Shown here: positions 54,495 through 63,518 of the stretch, piece by piece
Numbering within the stretch: position 1 is the first letter of the stretch
Layout: each line of letters opens with the position of its first letter
Assembly: GCA_964438025.1 (NCBI GenBank)
Contig: CAYTIK010000001.1
Location: 1-64,000, forward strand
Length of the DNA: 64,000 bases
Direction of reading: 5' to 3'
Origin: GCA-002790615 sp964438025
GTDB lineage: Bacteria; Patescibacteriota; Minisyncoccia; Moranbacterales; UBA2206
Made by a program: the position numbers and the translations under genes
Notes under the pieces: generated by a model
The model's database searches: none
What the model was told of the DNA's origin: nothing
What the model saw: the letters and a program-made list of their open reading frames with translations, nothing else

Positions 54495-54532
54495 ATACTA
54501 CATTTTATTGCATATGCAATGATTTGTAGTAT
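54495..54532. repeat. GCATATGC palindrome B (before PaaX/Cas2-like gene)
   Basis: 38 bp: arms ATACTACA/TGTAGTAT, core ATTGCATATGCAAT. On the minus strand TTGCAT, then 16 bp, then TATAAT, make a promoter inside and next to the site, 26 bp before the start codon. Confidence 0.75.
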
Positions 54533-54556
54533 TGATAAAAAATGCCTTCCCTAAAT

Positions 54557-54590
54557 TAAAAAGGGGGCAGGATCGTCAGACGACCTGCCC
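54557..54590 (-). terminator. Terminator of the 130-aa gene
   Basis: The stem GGGCAGGTCGTC/GATCCTGCCC type is followed by TTTTTA on the minus strand. Confidence 0.75.
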
Positions 54591-54600
54591 GCAAGATTCG

Positions 54601-54993
54601 TTAGATTGTTACCTCCCACACATAGCCACACTCCTTACATTTATACCACACATCTTCACTGCCAACTATCTTTTCATTGGCTTTTCTTTGGAATATTTCC
54701 CCGGCTAACTTCCAGCATTTTAAGCAAAGGTACCAGTTTTTTACCAAGGTTTCTCCGGAGAAATCCTGCACTATGTAAACATTTTTAGGATCGTCAAAAG
54801 TCTTGATAAACCCATCCGTTCCTGGGAACTTTGCCCACAAAAGCCCTACTGCTTCTCCCTCGGGTATTTCGATTATTCTCAGCACTTCACAGGGAAGCAG
54901 AAAGGGTCTGAGAAGCAACTTTTGATATTCCAGAAGAATTGGAAGCAATGGAGCTTTTGGATCAACAACAATTTGAATTCCTTTCGCAGACAT
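54601..54993 (-). CDS. Hypothetical protein, 130 aa, possible zinc site
   Basis: Starts MSAKGIQIVVDPKAPLLPIL with AAGGAGG upstream. The C-terminal part has CLKC and CKEC, a likely zinc ribbon, and ends VWEVTI. It contains FIKTFDDPKN, similar to the 246-aa zinc-ribbon gene at 25819. No family is recognised. It is a single gene with a terminator. Confidence 0.7.
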   Translation of the reverse strand: MSAKGIQIVVDPKAPLLPILLEYQKLLLRPFLLPCEVLRIIEIPEGEAVGLLWAKFPGTDGFIKTFDDPKNVYIVQDFSGETLVKNWYLCLKCWKLAGEIFQRKANEKIVGSEDVWYKCKECGYVWEVTI

Positions 54994-55078
54994 AGTTTCA
55001 CCTCCTTGTTATTTTATTGGATAAGAACTTAAAAAATCTTCCATCAAATCTAGCAGAGCTATGCTAAAAAGTCAATTT

Positions 55079-56908
55079 TTATTCTACTGTCACACTTTTA
55101 GCTAGATTTCTAGGCTTGTCCACATCCAAACATCTAGCTATCCCAACATAGTAAGCAAATAATTGCAAGGGAATGACGGAAAGCAATGGCGTCAGCATTT
55201 CCAAGGTTTTGGGAATATACATGACATCATCCGCCAGTTTCTGAATTTTTTTATCGCCCTTGGTCGCGATGGCGATGATTTTTCCTCCGCGTGCTTTGAG
55301 TTCCTGGAGGCCGCTTAAATTTTTTTCATAGACACTGTCACTCGGAACGATGATTATTGAAGGAAAATTACCATCAATGAGCGCAATCGGACCATGTTTC
55401 ATCTCCCCTGATGGATAGCCTTCGGCATGGACATAAGAAATTTCTTTGATTTTCAATGCGCCCTCCAAAGCGATGGGAAAATTATATTTTCGTCCGAGAT
55501 ACAGCATATCTTGATACTTGGCGTATTTTTTAGCAATTTTTTTAATGTCTTTATCTTGTTTTAATATTTCTTCGATCAACCGAGGAATCCTACTCAACTC
55601 TGCGGCAATTCTTTTGCCCATTGTCAGCGCCATATCTCTTTGACGTCCTAAAAACAAAGTCAGCAAGACAAAGATTACCAGCTGTGAAGTAAAGGCTTTA
55701 GTCGAAGCCACGCCGATTTCCGGTCCAGCATGATTATAAACTCCAGCATCCGTTTCCCGCGCAATAGTTGAACCGACCGTATTAACAATTCCCAATGCCA
55801 GTGCACCTTTGTTTTTTCCTTCCCGGATAGCCGCTAAAGTATCGGCGGTTTCACCTGATTGGGAAATGGCAATAATGGCCGTGTTTTTATCCAGTTGTGT
55901 TTTACGATAACGGAATTCGCTGGCATATTCCACTTCCACGGGAATCCCGGCGTACTCTTCCAGCATATACTCGCCGACAAGTCCCGCGTGATAAGAAGTC
56001 CCACAACTGACAATAATAATCCTTTCGATGTTCCGTAATTTTTCGGAAATATCTTTGAGTCCTCCTAACTTAGCCAAACCATCTTTGACAACCAACCGAC
56101 CCCTTAATGCATCAGCAATGCTGGTCGGCTGTTCAAAAATTTCCTTGAGCATAAAATGCGCAAAGCCTTGCTTCTCCGCTTTTTCCAAAGACCAATCCAA
56201 TTCCGTCGCGTCCTTATTTACCACTTTGTTTTTCGCGTTAAAAATTTCGTAATTCTCCGGCGTGATAACCGCCATTTCCCCATCTTCCAAAAAAATAACT
56301 TTATTGGTATGCCGGATAATCGCCGATGCGTCCGAAGCCACAATATATTCCTCTTTTCCGATGCCTAAAATCAGCGGGCTACCTAATCTGGCAATAATAA
56401 TTTTCTGTGGTTCTTTTTTATTGATAATGGCCAAGCCGTAAGTACCCTTGATAACTCTTAGAGTTTTAATGACGGCATTTTTAAAATCGGTTTTTTTATT
56501 GAATTCTTCAATCAAATGCGCGATAACTTCCGTATCCGTTTCAGAAGAAAATTTATGTCCTTTTTTCTCAAGACTATCTTTGAGTTCTTGATAATTTTCC
56601 ACTATCCCATTATGCACCAAAAGAATATCTCCCTTGCAATCGGAATGTGGATGAGAATTTTTGTCGCACGGTTTGCCATGAGTCGCCCAGCGCGTATGGG
56701 CGATACCTAAAAAACTGGCAATTTCCTTGCCATTAATTTTCTTTTCCAATTCCGCGATTTTCCCAACTGCCTTAAAAGTAAAGATATTTTTTCCTGCAAA
56801 AACAGAAATTCCAGCACTGTCATAACCACGATATTCCAACCTCTTTAAGCCTTCAATTAGGATGGGAACGGCTTGTTGTTTGCCGATATAACCAATAATT
56901 CCACACAT
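55079..56908 (-). CDS. glmS: Glutamine-fructose-6-phosphate aminotransferase
   Basis: Makes glucosamine-6-phosphate, the first step to UDP-GlcNAc and peptidoglycan. The glutaminase domain begins with nucleophile Cys2 (MCGIIGYIG); HTRWATHGKP and HNGIVENY follow. Two SIS isomerase domains carry CGTSYHAGL, ISQSGETADT, ASTKAFTSQ and the C-terminal DKPRNLAKSVTVE with catalytic Lys. 609 aa is normal. No glmS ribozyme is obvious in the short leader, which holds a 7-mer array instead. Confidence 0.97.
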   Translation of the reverse strand: MCGIIGYIGKQQAVPILIEGLKRLEYRGYDSAGISVFAGKNIFTFKAVGKIAELEKKINGKEIASFLGIAHTRWATHGKPCDKNSHPHSDCKGDILLVHNGIVENYQELKDSLEKKGHKFSSETDTEVIAHLIEEFNKKTDFKNAVIKTLRVIKGTYGLAIINKKEPQKIIIARLGSPLILGIGKEEYIVASDASAIIRHTNKVIFLEDGEMAVITPENYEIFNAKNKVVNKDATELDWSLEKAEKQGFAHFMLKEIFEQPTSIADALRGRLVVKDGLAKLGGLKDISEKLRNIERIIIVSCGTSYHAGLVGEYMLEEYAGIPVEVEYASEFRYRKTQLDKNTAIIAISQSGETADTLAAIREGKNKGALALGIVNTVGSTIARETDAGVYNHAGPEIGVASTKAFTSQLVIFVLLTLFLGRQRDMALTMGKRIAAELSRIPRLIEEILKQDKDIKKIAKKYAKYQDMLYLGRKYNFPIALEGALKIKEISYVHAEGYPSGEMKHGPIALIDGNFPSIIIVPSDSVYEKNLSGLQELKARGGKIIAIATKGDKKIQKLADDVMYIPKTLEMLTPLLSVIPLQLFAYYVGIARCLDVDKPRNLAKSVTVE

Positions 56909-56912
56909 ATTT

Positions 56913-56947
56913 TTAAGAATTACGAATTAGGAATTATGAATTAAGAA
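56913..56947. repeat. Heptamer array TTANGAA before glmS
   Basis: TTAAGAA, TTACGAA, TTAGGAA, TTATGAA, TTAAGAA, ending 4 bp before the glmS ATG (minus strand). The fourth base varies in each unit. Confidence 0.7.
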
Positions 56948-56993
56948 TAAATTTTTAAAAATATTTGAATTTTTACTGCGGGGCACATATATT

Positions 56994-57647
56994 TTATTTA
57001 TTTCCTTTTATTATTCTCAAAGCTTTCTTTAAATTTTTCGCCGTAAAGTTGCAATAACAGTTTTTTTGGTCCCAATAGCGCCCTTCTGGTCTTTTGATCA
57101 AGATAGTTATTATCTCCGGCAAACATTTTTTTACTTCTTCTATATAATGAACGCGGTCATCCAAAAATAAATATTTTTCTTTTTTTCTAGAACAATCACT
57201 TTTGTTAATAATTTTTTTAATTTCTTGGGATTTAAATATTCTAGAAATTTTAACCACACCAAAAAAGTGGCTGATTCCTGAATTATTTATTTTTTTCTTT
57301 TGAAAATTAGGATCGCCGTGAGAAATCAAAAAAAGTTCTTTGCGGGAAAAATTTTGAAGAAGCGATTCGACATCAGAAAAAACATATTTTCGGGTATCCT
57401 TCAGAAGATTTTGAATTTTTCTCTTGAGCGCTATCTCATCGAAAGAAATAATTTTACCGATTTTTTTCAAATGTTCCTCCAAAATATAAATTGTTTCCGG
57501 AAAATTCTGGTTATTAGGAGGATAATTATAATAATTTCGAGTATAAATATCGTCTGCTATGCCGAATTGAGAAAAAATATTCTGAAAATCAGCCCTAAAA
57601 TTCCGAGTATCAAAAAGCACATCGTCGAAATCAATAAAAATTTTCAC
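56994..57647 (-). CDS. HAD-like hydrolase
   Basis: Haloacid-dehalogenase superfamily. FIDFDDVLFDTR (5-16) carries the nucleophile Asp (DFDD). LFLISHGDPNFQKKK gives the Ser/Thr motif II (SHG), and YLFLDDRVHYIEEVKKCLPE the DD motif IV. Cap-type insert between. Substrate unknown. The start overlaps the yvcK stop by 4 nt. Confidence 0.85.
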   Translation of the reverse strand: MKIFIDFDDVLFDTRNFRADFQNIFSQFGIADDIYTRNYYNYPPNNQNFPETIYILEEHLKKIGKIISFDEIALKRKIQNLLKDTRKYVFSDVESLLQNFSRKELFLISHGDPNFQKKKINNSGISHFFGVVKISRIFKSQEIKKIINKSDCSRKKEKYLFLDDRVHYIEEVKKCLPEIITILIKRPEGRYWDQKNCYCNFTAKNLKKALRIIKGNK

Positions 57648-58642
57648 CTCGTTAAAATTTTAATGATTATTTTGGCCAACTTCTCGCCGTCATGGCGGAT
57701 AAATGACCGATGCCGGGCAATGGCATCCAGCGCGTTGCCCTTTATCTTAACTACTTTTTTACTTAATAAGTCGGCACTAATTACTTTAAATTCTTTTTTT
57801 TCTTTCCCCCATAAAACCAGCGAGTTTTTTCCTTCTTGTTTCTCATATTTTTTTATCAAATCGACAGTTGGTTTTTTATTATTAAAGAGAATCCGATTAA
57901 TTCTATTTTCCCCAATGAGTTTGTTTATTTCTCCGGCATATCTATCCAAGTCAAATCTTTCCGTCTGTCCTTTTTTATTGGTCAGATTACAGATAAAAAT
58001 TACTGGTGCCTTAGCTTTTTTAACCGCTACACTAATCCCTTTTATTAAAAGATTGGGCAAAATAGAACCAAAAAAATCTCCTGGTCCGATAATGATAACA
58101 TCCGCTTTTTTTATTGCCGAGATAGCTCGCAGGTTTGGTCGTACTTTTGATTTGAGACCAATATTTTTAATCCCAATTCTCCGAATTTCTTCATTGCTGT
58201 CCAATTCCTTTTCTCCATTAAGAATCTTGCCATTTTTAAGTTTTATCAGCAGACGCATATCGCCTTCTGACACTGGAATAATTTCTCCGTTAACTTTTAA
58301 TATTTCTGAAGCAGCAATGATTCCTTTTAAAAAACTTCCATTTGTTTTTTCCAGCGCAGAAAGAAAAAGATTGCCAAAATTATGTCCTTTCAAATCTCCA
58401 CTTTCAAACCGATAATTCATCAGTTCCCGCAAATTTTTCGGCGAATTAGATAAAGCTACCAAGCATTGGCGCACATCACCCGGCGGCAAAACGCCTAACT
58501 CATCGCGCAATCTTCCGGTCGAGCCGCCATCGTCCACCATCGAAACAATAGCCGAAATGTTAACTGGATATTTTTTCAGGCCCGAAAGTAAAGTAAAGCT
58601 GCCTGTTCCGCCTCCAATAGTTACAACATTTTTCATTTTCAT
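57644..58642 (-). CDS. yvcK: YvcK/CofD-like protein (gluconeogenesis factor)
   Basis: Binds UDP-sugars and is required for wall growth on gluconeogenic carbon in Bacillus. VVTIGGGTGSFTLLSGLKKY, SMVDDGGSTGRLRDELGVLP PGD, YRFESGDLKGHNFGNLFL and VIIGPGDFFGSILPNLL are signatures. 332 aa is normal. It stands between HAD and the sugar nucleotidyltransferase with overlapping ends, so the three are one operon linked to cell-wall sugar metabolism. Confidence 0.93.
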   Translation of the reverse strand: MKMKNVVTIGGGTGSFTLLSGLKKYPVNISAIVSMVDDGGSTGRLRDELGVLPPGDVRQCLVALSNSPKNLRELMNYRFESGDLKGHNFGNLFLSALEKTNGSFLKGIIAASEILKVNGEIIPVSEGDMRLLIKLKNGKILNGEKELDSNEEIRRIGIKNIGLKSKVRPNLRAISAIKKADVIIIGPGDFFGSILPNLLIKGISVAVKKAKAPVIFICNLTNKKGQTERFDLDRYAGEINKLIGENRINRILFNNKKPTVDLIKKYEKQEGKNSLVLWGKEKKEFKVISADLLSKKVVKIKGNALDAIARHRSFIRHDGEKLAKIIIKILTR

Positions 58643-59382
58643 TAAGATTTTTTTCCGGCTACTTTTAAGTTTTTCTTTCCGCTTTTTTCGATTTTTATGC
58701 CGAATTTAGGCAATTCTTGCTCAGCTTTTTCCAAATCTTCCGGATTGCCAATCGGATACCAGGCTCTGGCTTTTACCACTTTAATTTTATGGTCTTTAGA
58801 CATCTGGGCTAAAGTTTGCGGCAAGCCTAACTCCCTGTCACCGGCTTTTTTGGGAATCAAATCATATTCAAAAAATTTCTTGTTCAAAACAAAGGCGCCC
58901 GTATTTACCAATTTGTATTTATTATCTTTAGGGAATTCAATCACTTCAATCATATTTCCCTTTTTATCAGTTTTAATTACTCCGAAACGGCTAGGATTGT
59001 CTACCTTGAAGCCCAGAATTGAAAAATTATGCTTCAACATTTTTTTCAGATCTTGTTTATGGTAAAAATCATCTCCGTTCATCACGAAGAATTTATTTTT
59101 CAACATTCCCTTGGCCAGATGCAAGGCTCCACCGGTTCCATTAAGCTCTTTTTGGAAAATATATTTTATTTTTTTACCTTTAAAACAGCAACCGAAATAA
59201 TTCATTATGCATTCTCCGTAATAGCCAACAATAAAAATAATCTCATCCACTTCTTTGGGCAAAATATCCAATTTATGTTCCAAAATCGGCTTGCCATCAA
59301 TCTTGACCATTGGCTTAGGAATATTGTCAGTGAGGTGCAACATCCTCTTTCCCCGGCCCGCGGCTAAAATAACTGCTTGCAT
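58642..59382 (-). CDS. Sugar-phosphate nucleotidyltransferase
   Basis: GT-A type nucleotidyltransferase. QAVILAAGRGKRMLHLTDN is the phosphate-binding loop, KPMVKIDGKPILEHKLDIL the catalytic Lys region, and FFVMNGDDFYHKQDL the metal Asp. Lys/Asp arrangement is GlmU/RmlA-like without the left-handed helix acyltransferase domain. 246 aa. In operon with yvcK, perhaps making UDP-sugars. Confidence 0.87.
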   Translation of the reverse strand: MQAVILAAGRGKRMLHLTDNIPKPMVKIDGKPILEHKLDILPKEVDEIIFIVGYYGECIMNYFGCCFKGKKIKYIFQKELNGTGGALHLAKGMLKNKFFVMNGDDFYHKQDLKKMLKHNFSILGFKVDNPSRFGVIKTDKKGNMIEVIEFPKDNKYKLVNTGAFVLNKKFFEYDLIPKKAGDRELGLPQTLAQMSKDHKIKVVKARAWYPIGNPEDLEKAEQELPKFGIKIEKSGKKNLKVAGKKS

Positions 59383-59419
59383 GAAAATTAATTAAAAAAT
59401 GAAAATGAAAAATAAAAAA

Positions 59420-61882
59420 TTAAATTACAATATTTATCAGCCGATTTTTAACAAAGATGGTTTTTTTAATTTCTTTTCCGGAAAGATAATTTTGGATTTT
59501 TTGGCTTTTTTTAGCCAATTCTTTCGCCTCGGCTTCGGCTGTATCTACAGAAATTTTTATCCTATCCCGCACTTTTCCGTTGATCTGAACCACTAATTCT
59601 ATTTCCTCATCCCGAATAAGCGCGGGATTATACTCCGGCCATTTTTGTTTGAAAATACTATCCTTATGCCCGAGTCTTAACCATAATTCTTCCGCCAGAT
59701 GCGGTGCGAATGGCGCTAAAAGTTTCAAAAAATTTTCTAGCGCCCTTTGCGGCATTTCATTAAACTTGCTGGCAAAATTTACGAATATCATCATCTGGGA
59801 AATGGCCGTATTGAAACGCAGCTTTTCTATGTCTTCGGTTACTTTTTTTATAGTTTTATGCAGCATTTGTGGCAAGCCTGATTCTTTCATCTGACAATTC
59901 TCGCCTTGACAATCGTATAATTTTTTATCTTTTAATTTATAAACATTTTCCAAAAATCTTTTTATCCCCACGATGCCTTGGGTGTTCCAAGGCTTAGCAT
60001 CTTCCAATGGTCCCATAAACATTTCAAACATCCGCAAACTGTCGGCGCCGAATTTTTTAACCACTTCGTCCGGATTGACGACGTTACCCTTGGATTTCGA
60101 CATTTTATTTCCATCTTCCGCCAAAATTATACCTTGATGGCGCAGTTTTAAAAAGGGTTCATCAAAATCAATATAACCCAAATTATGGAGCACTTTGGTA
60201 AAAAAGCGGGAATATAGAAGATGCAAGACGACATGTTCCGCTCCGCCGACATACAAATCCACCGGCAGCCATTTTTTCAGCATTTTTTTGGAAGAAAATT
60301 CTTGAGTGTTCTGTGGATCGCTATAGCGGAAATAATACCAAGACGAGCAGACAAAAGTATCCATCGTATCCGATTCTCTTTCGGCTTTGGTGCCACAAAT
60401 AGGACATACGACATCCTGGAATTTTTTAGAATACTTCAGTGGCGATTCTCCGGTCGGATTAAAATCCACATCACCTGGAAGTAAAACCGGCAAATCTTTT
60501 TCCGGAACGGGAACTTCGCCGCATTTTTTGCAATAAATGATCGGAATTGGAGCGCCCCAATAACGCTGTCGTGAAACCAGCCAATCGCGTAATTTATAAT
60601 TTATCGTACCCTGGCCAATTCCCTCTTCTTCTAGCCATGCGGTTAATTTTTTTCGCGCTTCGGCTGAAGTTAAAAAATTATATTTTCCGGAATTATTCAA
60701 AACTCCGTCATCAATATAAGCTTCTTCTGCAATTGAAGATTTTTTGTCCACACTCTTAATAACTTCCTCAATTGGCAGATTAAATTTTTTGGCGAATTCC
60801 CAATCGCGTTGGTCGTGCCCTGGCACTGCCATGACCGCGCCCGTGCCGTAATGTGCCAACACAAAATCGCTAGCAAAAAGCGGGATGGATTTTTTAGTAA
60901 AAGGATTAATAATTTCAATGCCTTTAAGCTCGACTCCAGTTTTATCTTTGACTTCCGTTTGGCGCTGTAAATCAGTTTTTTTCTTGGCTTGCTGGATATA
61001 TTTTTCTACTTCTGGCCAATTGGTAATTTGCGGTTTTAATTTTTGCACCAATCCGTGCTCGGGTGCAATTAAAGCAAACGTCATACCAAAAACCGTATCT
61101 AAACGAGTAGTAAAGACTTCCATCTTCAGATCGCTATTTTTTATCGACATTTTGAATTGCGCGCCTTCACTTTTCCCAATCCAATTGCGCTGGCCAGCCT
61201 TAGTCGATTCCGGCCAATCGATTTTATCTAGACCGCTAAGCAACCCGGAAGTACGTACCTCAGAGGCTTCTATAGAATCCTCTATAAAATCGGTTATCTT
61301 GAAATACCACTGCTCCAACTCTTTTTGCACGACTGGTTTACCGCAACGATCGCACACTCCGCCTTCAGCTTGTTCATTAGCCAAAACCGTTTGGCAAGAA
61401 TCGCACCAATTGACCTGGCCTTTCTTTTTATAAGCTAAACCATTTTTATAGAGCAGTAGAAAAAACCATTGTGTCCATTTATAATATTCCGGAGCGGAAG
61501 AATTGATTTCGCGCGACCAATCATACGAAAAGCCCATCATGTTCATCTGTTTTTTAAAGGTAGTGATGGCTTTTTTGGTCGTTTCCGCCGGATGTATCTT
61601 AGTCTTAATAGCGTAATTTTCCGCTGGTAAACCGAAAGCATCCCAGCCTTGTGAATGTAAAACCTCGCAACCTTTCATCCTTAAGTAGCGAGAGACTATA
61701 TCCGTGGCTGTGTAGCTTTCCACATGCCCCGTGTGCAGTCCTTCTCCCGAAGGATAAGGAAACATATCCAAGATATACTGCTTCTCCCCTTTTTTGGTTT
61801 CAGAGGCTTTATTTAAGCCAGAATCTTGTTCCCAAACTTCCTGCCATTTAGATTCAATTTGTTTTGGATCGTATTTTTCCAT
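59420..61882 (-). CDS. leuS: Leucyl-tRNA synthetase
   Basis: Class I synthetase. HIGH-type motif HTGH in FPYPSGEGLHTGHVESYTA. The editing domain CP1 (about 220-420) includes TRLDTVFGMTF and GTGAVMAVPGHDQRDWEF. The zinc domain CDSC and CDRCG, the KMSKS motif in NKMSKSKGNVVNPDEVV, and anticodon and C-terminal domains are present. 820 aa is normal for bacteria. Between it and the nucleotidyltransferase lies a 37-bp AT-rich 7-mer-like stretch. Confidence 0.97.
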   Translation of the reverse strand: MEKYDPKQIESKWQEVWEQDSGLNKASETKKGEKQYILDMFPYPSGEGLHTGHVESYTATDIVSRYLRMKGCEVLHSQGWDAFGLPAENYAIKTKIHPAETTKKAITTFKKQMNMMGFSYDWSREINSSAPEYYKWTQWFFLLLYKNGLAYKKKGQVNWCDSCQTVLANEQAEGGVCDRCGKPVVQKELEQWYFKITDFIEDSIEASEVRTSGLLSGLDKIDWPESTKAGQRNWIGKSEGAQFKMSIKNSDLKMEVFTTRLDTVFGMTFALIAPEHGLVQKLKPQITNWPEVEKYIQQAKKKTDLQRQTEVKDKTGVELKGIEIINPFTKKSIPLFASDFVLAHYGTGAVMAVPGHDQRDWEFAKKFNLPIEEVIKSVDKKSSIAEEAYIDDGVLNNSGKYNFLTSAEARKKLTAWLEEEGIGQGTINYKLRDWLVSRQRYWGAPIPIIYCKKCGEVPVPEKDLPVLLPGDVDFNPTGESPLKYSKKFQDVVCPICGTKAERESDTMDTFVCSSWYYFRYSDPQNTQEFSSKKMLKKWLPVDLYVGGAEHVVLHLLYSRFFTKVLHNLGYIDFDEPFLKLRHQGIILAEDGNKMSKSKGNVVNPDEVVKKFGADSLRMFEMFMGPLEDAKPWNTQGIVGIKRFLENVYKLKDKKLYDCQGENCQMKESGLPQMLHKTIKKVTEDIEKLRFNTAISQMMIFVNFASKFNEMPQRALENFLKLLAPFAPHLAEELWLRLGHKDSIFKQKWPEYNPALIRDEEIELVVQINGKVRDRIKISVDTAEAEAKELAKKSQKIQNYLSGKEIKKTIFVKNRLINIVI

Positions 61883-62003
61883 AATGGCGCTGAAATACCT
61901 ATTTTAAAGCTTTTTTAGATTACCCTTTCACTTTACCTTATTTCGGGTTAATTTTCAACTTTTGGATTCTTTTGGCTCTTTTACTTTTTTTGCGCTTTTT
62001 TAT

Positions 62004-62057
62004 CCAAAAAATAAAAAGACCTGGACATCTGTGAGTGGTGATTCACAAACATCCAGG
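62004..62057 (-). terminator. Terminator of the 98-aa gene
   Basis: The stem CCTGGATGT/ACATCCAGG type (62020-62056) with inner TGTGA/TCACA pairing is followed by TTTTTATTTTTT on the minus strand. Confidence 0.8.
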
Positions 62058-62077
62058 CCCTTATTCGAAAAAAGAGA

Positions 62078-62374
62078 TTAGACTCTTTTTTCTGGGAAAC
62101 GAAATCTCCAGATTTCCCATCCGCCCGTCAGAACAAAACAAAGTGGGAAGTAAAACCATTTAATCCTCCATTTGCTTTTCAAAACAAAGCAAAAAATGCG
62201 ATCGAAGGATCCGCTTAAGTCCTTCCGCGCGATATGCCACAATCGCTCTCGAGCTTTTTTATCATTGGCATATCTTTCGGTTACATGGAGACTTGCCTTA
62301 ATAATTCTCCTGCCCTGGCAGCATCTTTTCCTAAAGCAAATGACAAAGAGTTGATACTTTCTTCCTTTTTTCAC
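62078..62374 (-). CDS. Hypothetical basic protein, 98 aa
   Basis: Very basic: VKKGRKYQLFVICFRKRCCQ, then ASLHVTERYANDKKARERLW and a hydrophobic FYFPLCFVLTGGWEIWRF. The GTG start at 62374 has AAAGGAG 6 nt upstream; the longer ORF start lacks one. It is followed by a terminator. No family is recognised. Confidence 0.6.
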   Translation of the reverse strand: MKKGRKYQLFVICFRKRCCQGRRIIKASLHVTERYANDKKARERLWHIARKDLSGSFDRIFCFVLKSKWRIKWFYFPLCFVLTGGWEIWRFRFPEKRV

Positions 62375-62425
62375 AGATTCTCCTTTCTCAGGCTTCCAAA
62401 ATAAAATTGCGTGAAAAAACAATCG

Positions 62426-62878
62426 CTAAGGAATAACTATGAACCCGACATTATCTCCGTCATCGACCAGCTTAGCGTAAATCAAAATTACTTCTTTATC
62501 TGGATATTTTGCCAAGATTTTTTCTTTGGCTTTTTGCAGTTCGTTTTCATGGAATTTTTGTTCCGCTTCAATATCTCCGTCAAATTTTTCCGCTCCGCCA
62601 TAAGCTCCGCAATCAGCATGATTTACGATAATTATTTCCTCGGCATGATGTAAATCGCAAGGAACGCTGATACATTTAAGGGAAATATCGTCTTCGTTTT
62701 GGCATTCATTGATCGCTTTAGCCGCTCCAGGAAGTGAAGGAAAATCAAAATCTTGAATCTTCAGTTCAGTTTCCGCAAAATCAACCGTCTCTCTCCAAAA
62801 TCGAAAATCGATACAAGTTAGAAGAACTGCTTTACAATGGTGAATTCCCTTGTGCTTAAACGGATACTTTTTTGCCAT
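62426..62878 (-). CDS. Carbonic anhydrase-like protein
   Basis: Beta-carbonic-anhydrase-like zinc site: TCIDFRF with Cys22, Asp24, Arg26, and NHADCGAYGG with His87, Cys90. These are the four canonical positions (CxDxR...HxxC). The protein is 150 aa, shorter than most beta enzymes and missing part of the usual C-terminal helices. It may hydrate CO2 or be a related lyase. It begins after a 69-bp gap behind atpC, in the same direction. Confidence 0.8.
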   Translation of the reverse strand: MAKKYPFKHKGIHHCKAVLLTCIDFRFWRETVDFAETELKIQDFDFPSLPGAAKAINECQNEDDISLKCISVPCDLHHAEEIIIVNHADCGAYGGAEKFDGDIEAEQKFHENELQKAKEKILAKYPDKEVILIYAKLVDDGDNVGFIVIP

Positions 62879-62947
62879 AAATTTTTCTCTCCTTTTTAAA
62901 TTTTAATTTTCAAACAACAACATTCAATAATATTCTAAAAAACCAAT

Positions 62948-63385
62948 TTAGTCAATCTTCATCCCGTGCCGGCTGTGGTGTTTTTTAGCCACTTTAACCC
63001 GCGCCATTTCTTTTTCAATCGCCGCCGCCACACGCGCATAATCTGTTTCGTCCATCGACGCTTTTTGTTGCATCGCTTCCTGGGCCCGTTTCTTGGCTTC
63101 CTCTGCCCGCGTCAAATCAATTTCCTCCGCCATTTCCGCCGTATCCGCTAAAATCACCATCTCATTTTTATTGAATTCCACAAAGCCGCCGGAAGTCGCC
63201 AAATTAAATTCCTTGTTTTCTTTTTTAATCATAATTTCCCCAGGCTTTAGTGAAGCGATATACGAACGGTGATTCGGCAAAATCGTCACTTCCCCGTCCG
63301 TCACCGGCAGCGTCGCTTGATCAATTTCCTCTTCTAAAACCGTCCGTTCGGGAGTAATAATCTTAAATTTTATTCGTAAACTCAT
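62948..63385 (-). CDS. atpC: ATP synthase epsilon subunit
   Basis: Central-stalk subunit that regulates F1. IKFKIITPERTVLEEEID starts the beta barrel, LPVTDGEVTILPNHRSYIASLKPGE follows, and the C-terminal helices (LTRAEEAKKRAQEAMQ) regulate. 145 aa is normal. It follows atpD on the same strand as in other atp operons, after 133 bp of 7-mer repeats. Confidence 0.96.
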   Translation of the reverse strand: MSLRIKFKIITPERTVLEEEIDQATLPVTDGEVTILPNHRSYIASLKPGEIMIKKENKEFNLATSGGFVEFNKNEMVILADTAEMAEEIDLTRAEEAKKRAQEAMQQKASMDETDYARVAAAIEKEMARVKVAKKHHSRHGMKID

Positions 63386-63390
63386 AAAAT

Positions 63391-63505
63391 TAATTTACAA
63401 TTTTCAATTCACAATTTTCAATGAATTTTCAATTTTCAATTAAAAAAATTTGAAAATTAAATCATTGTAAATTTATTGTAAATTGATCATTAATCATTGA
63501 AAATT
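63391..63505. repeat. Paired inverted heptamer arrays, atpD-atpC gap
   Basis: CAATTTT, CAATTCA, CAATTTT, CAATGAA, TTTTCAA, TTTTCAA on the left (63398-63439) face TTGAAAA, TTAAATC, ATTGTAA and GATCATT, AATCATT, GAAAATT on the right (63450-63505). The two sides are broadly complementary. Confidence 0.68.
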
Positions 63506-63518
63506 CTGAAATCAAAAA

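Noticed and set aside
56909..56993. glmS ribozyme
   Set aside because: The gap before the glmS start is only repeat sequence: a 7-mer array ends 4 bp before the ATG, and no ribozyme-like core of about 150 nt fits upstream.
59381..59422. Another heptamer array between leuS and the nucleotidyltransferase
   Set aside because: The AT-rich sequence can be cut into 7-mers, but a run of A with scattered T and G would do so by chance, so I did not list it.
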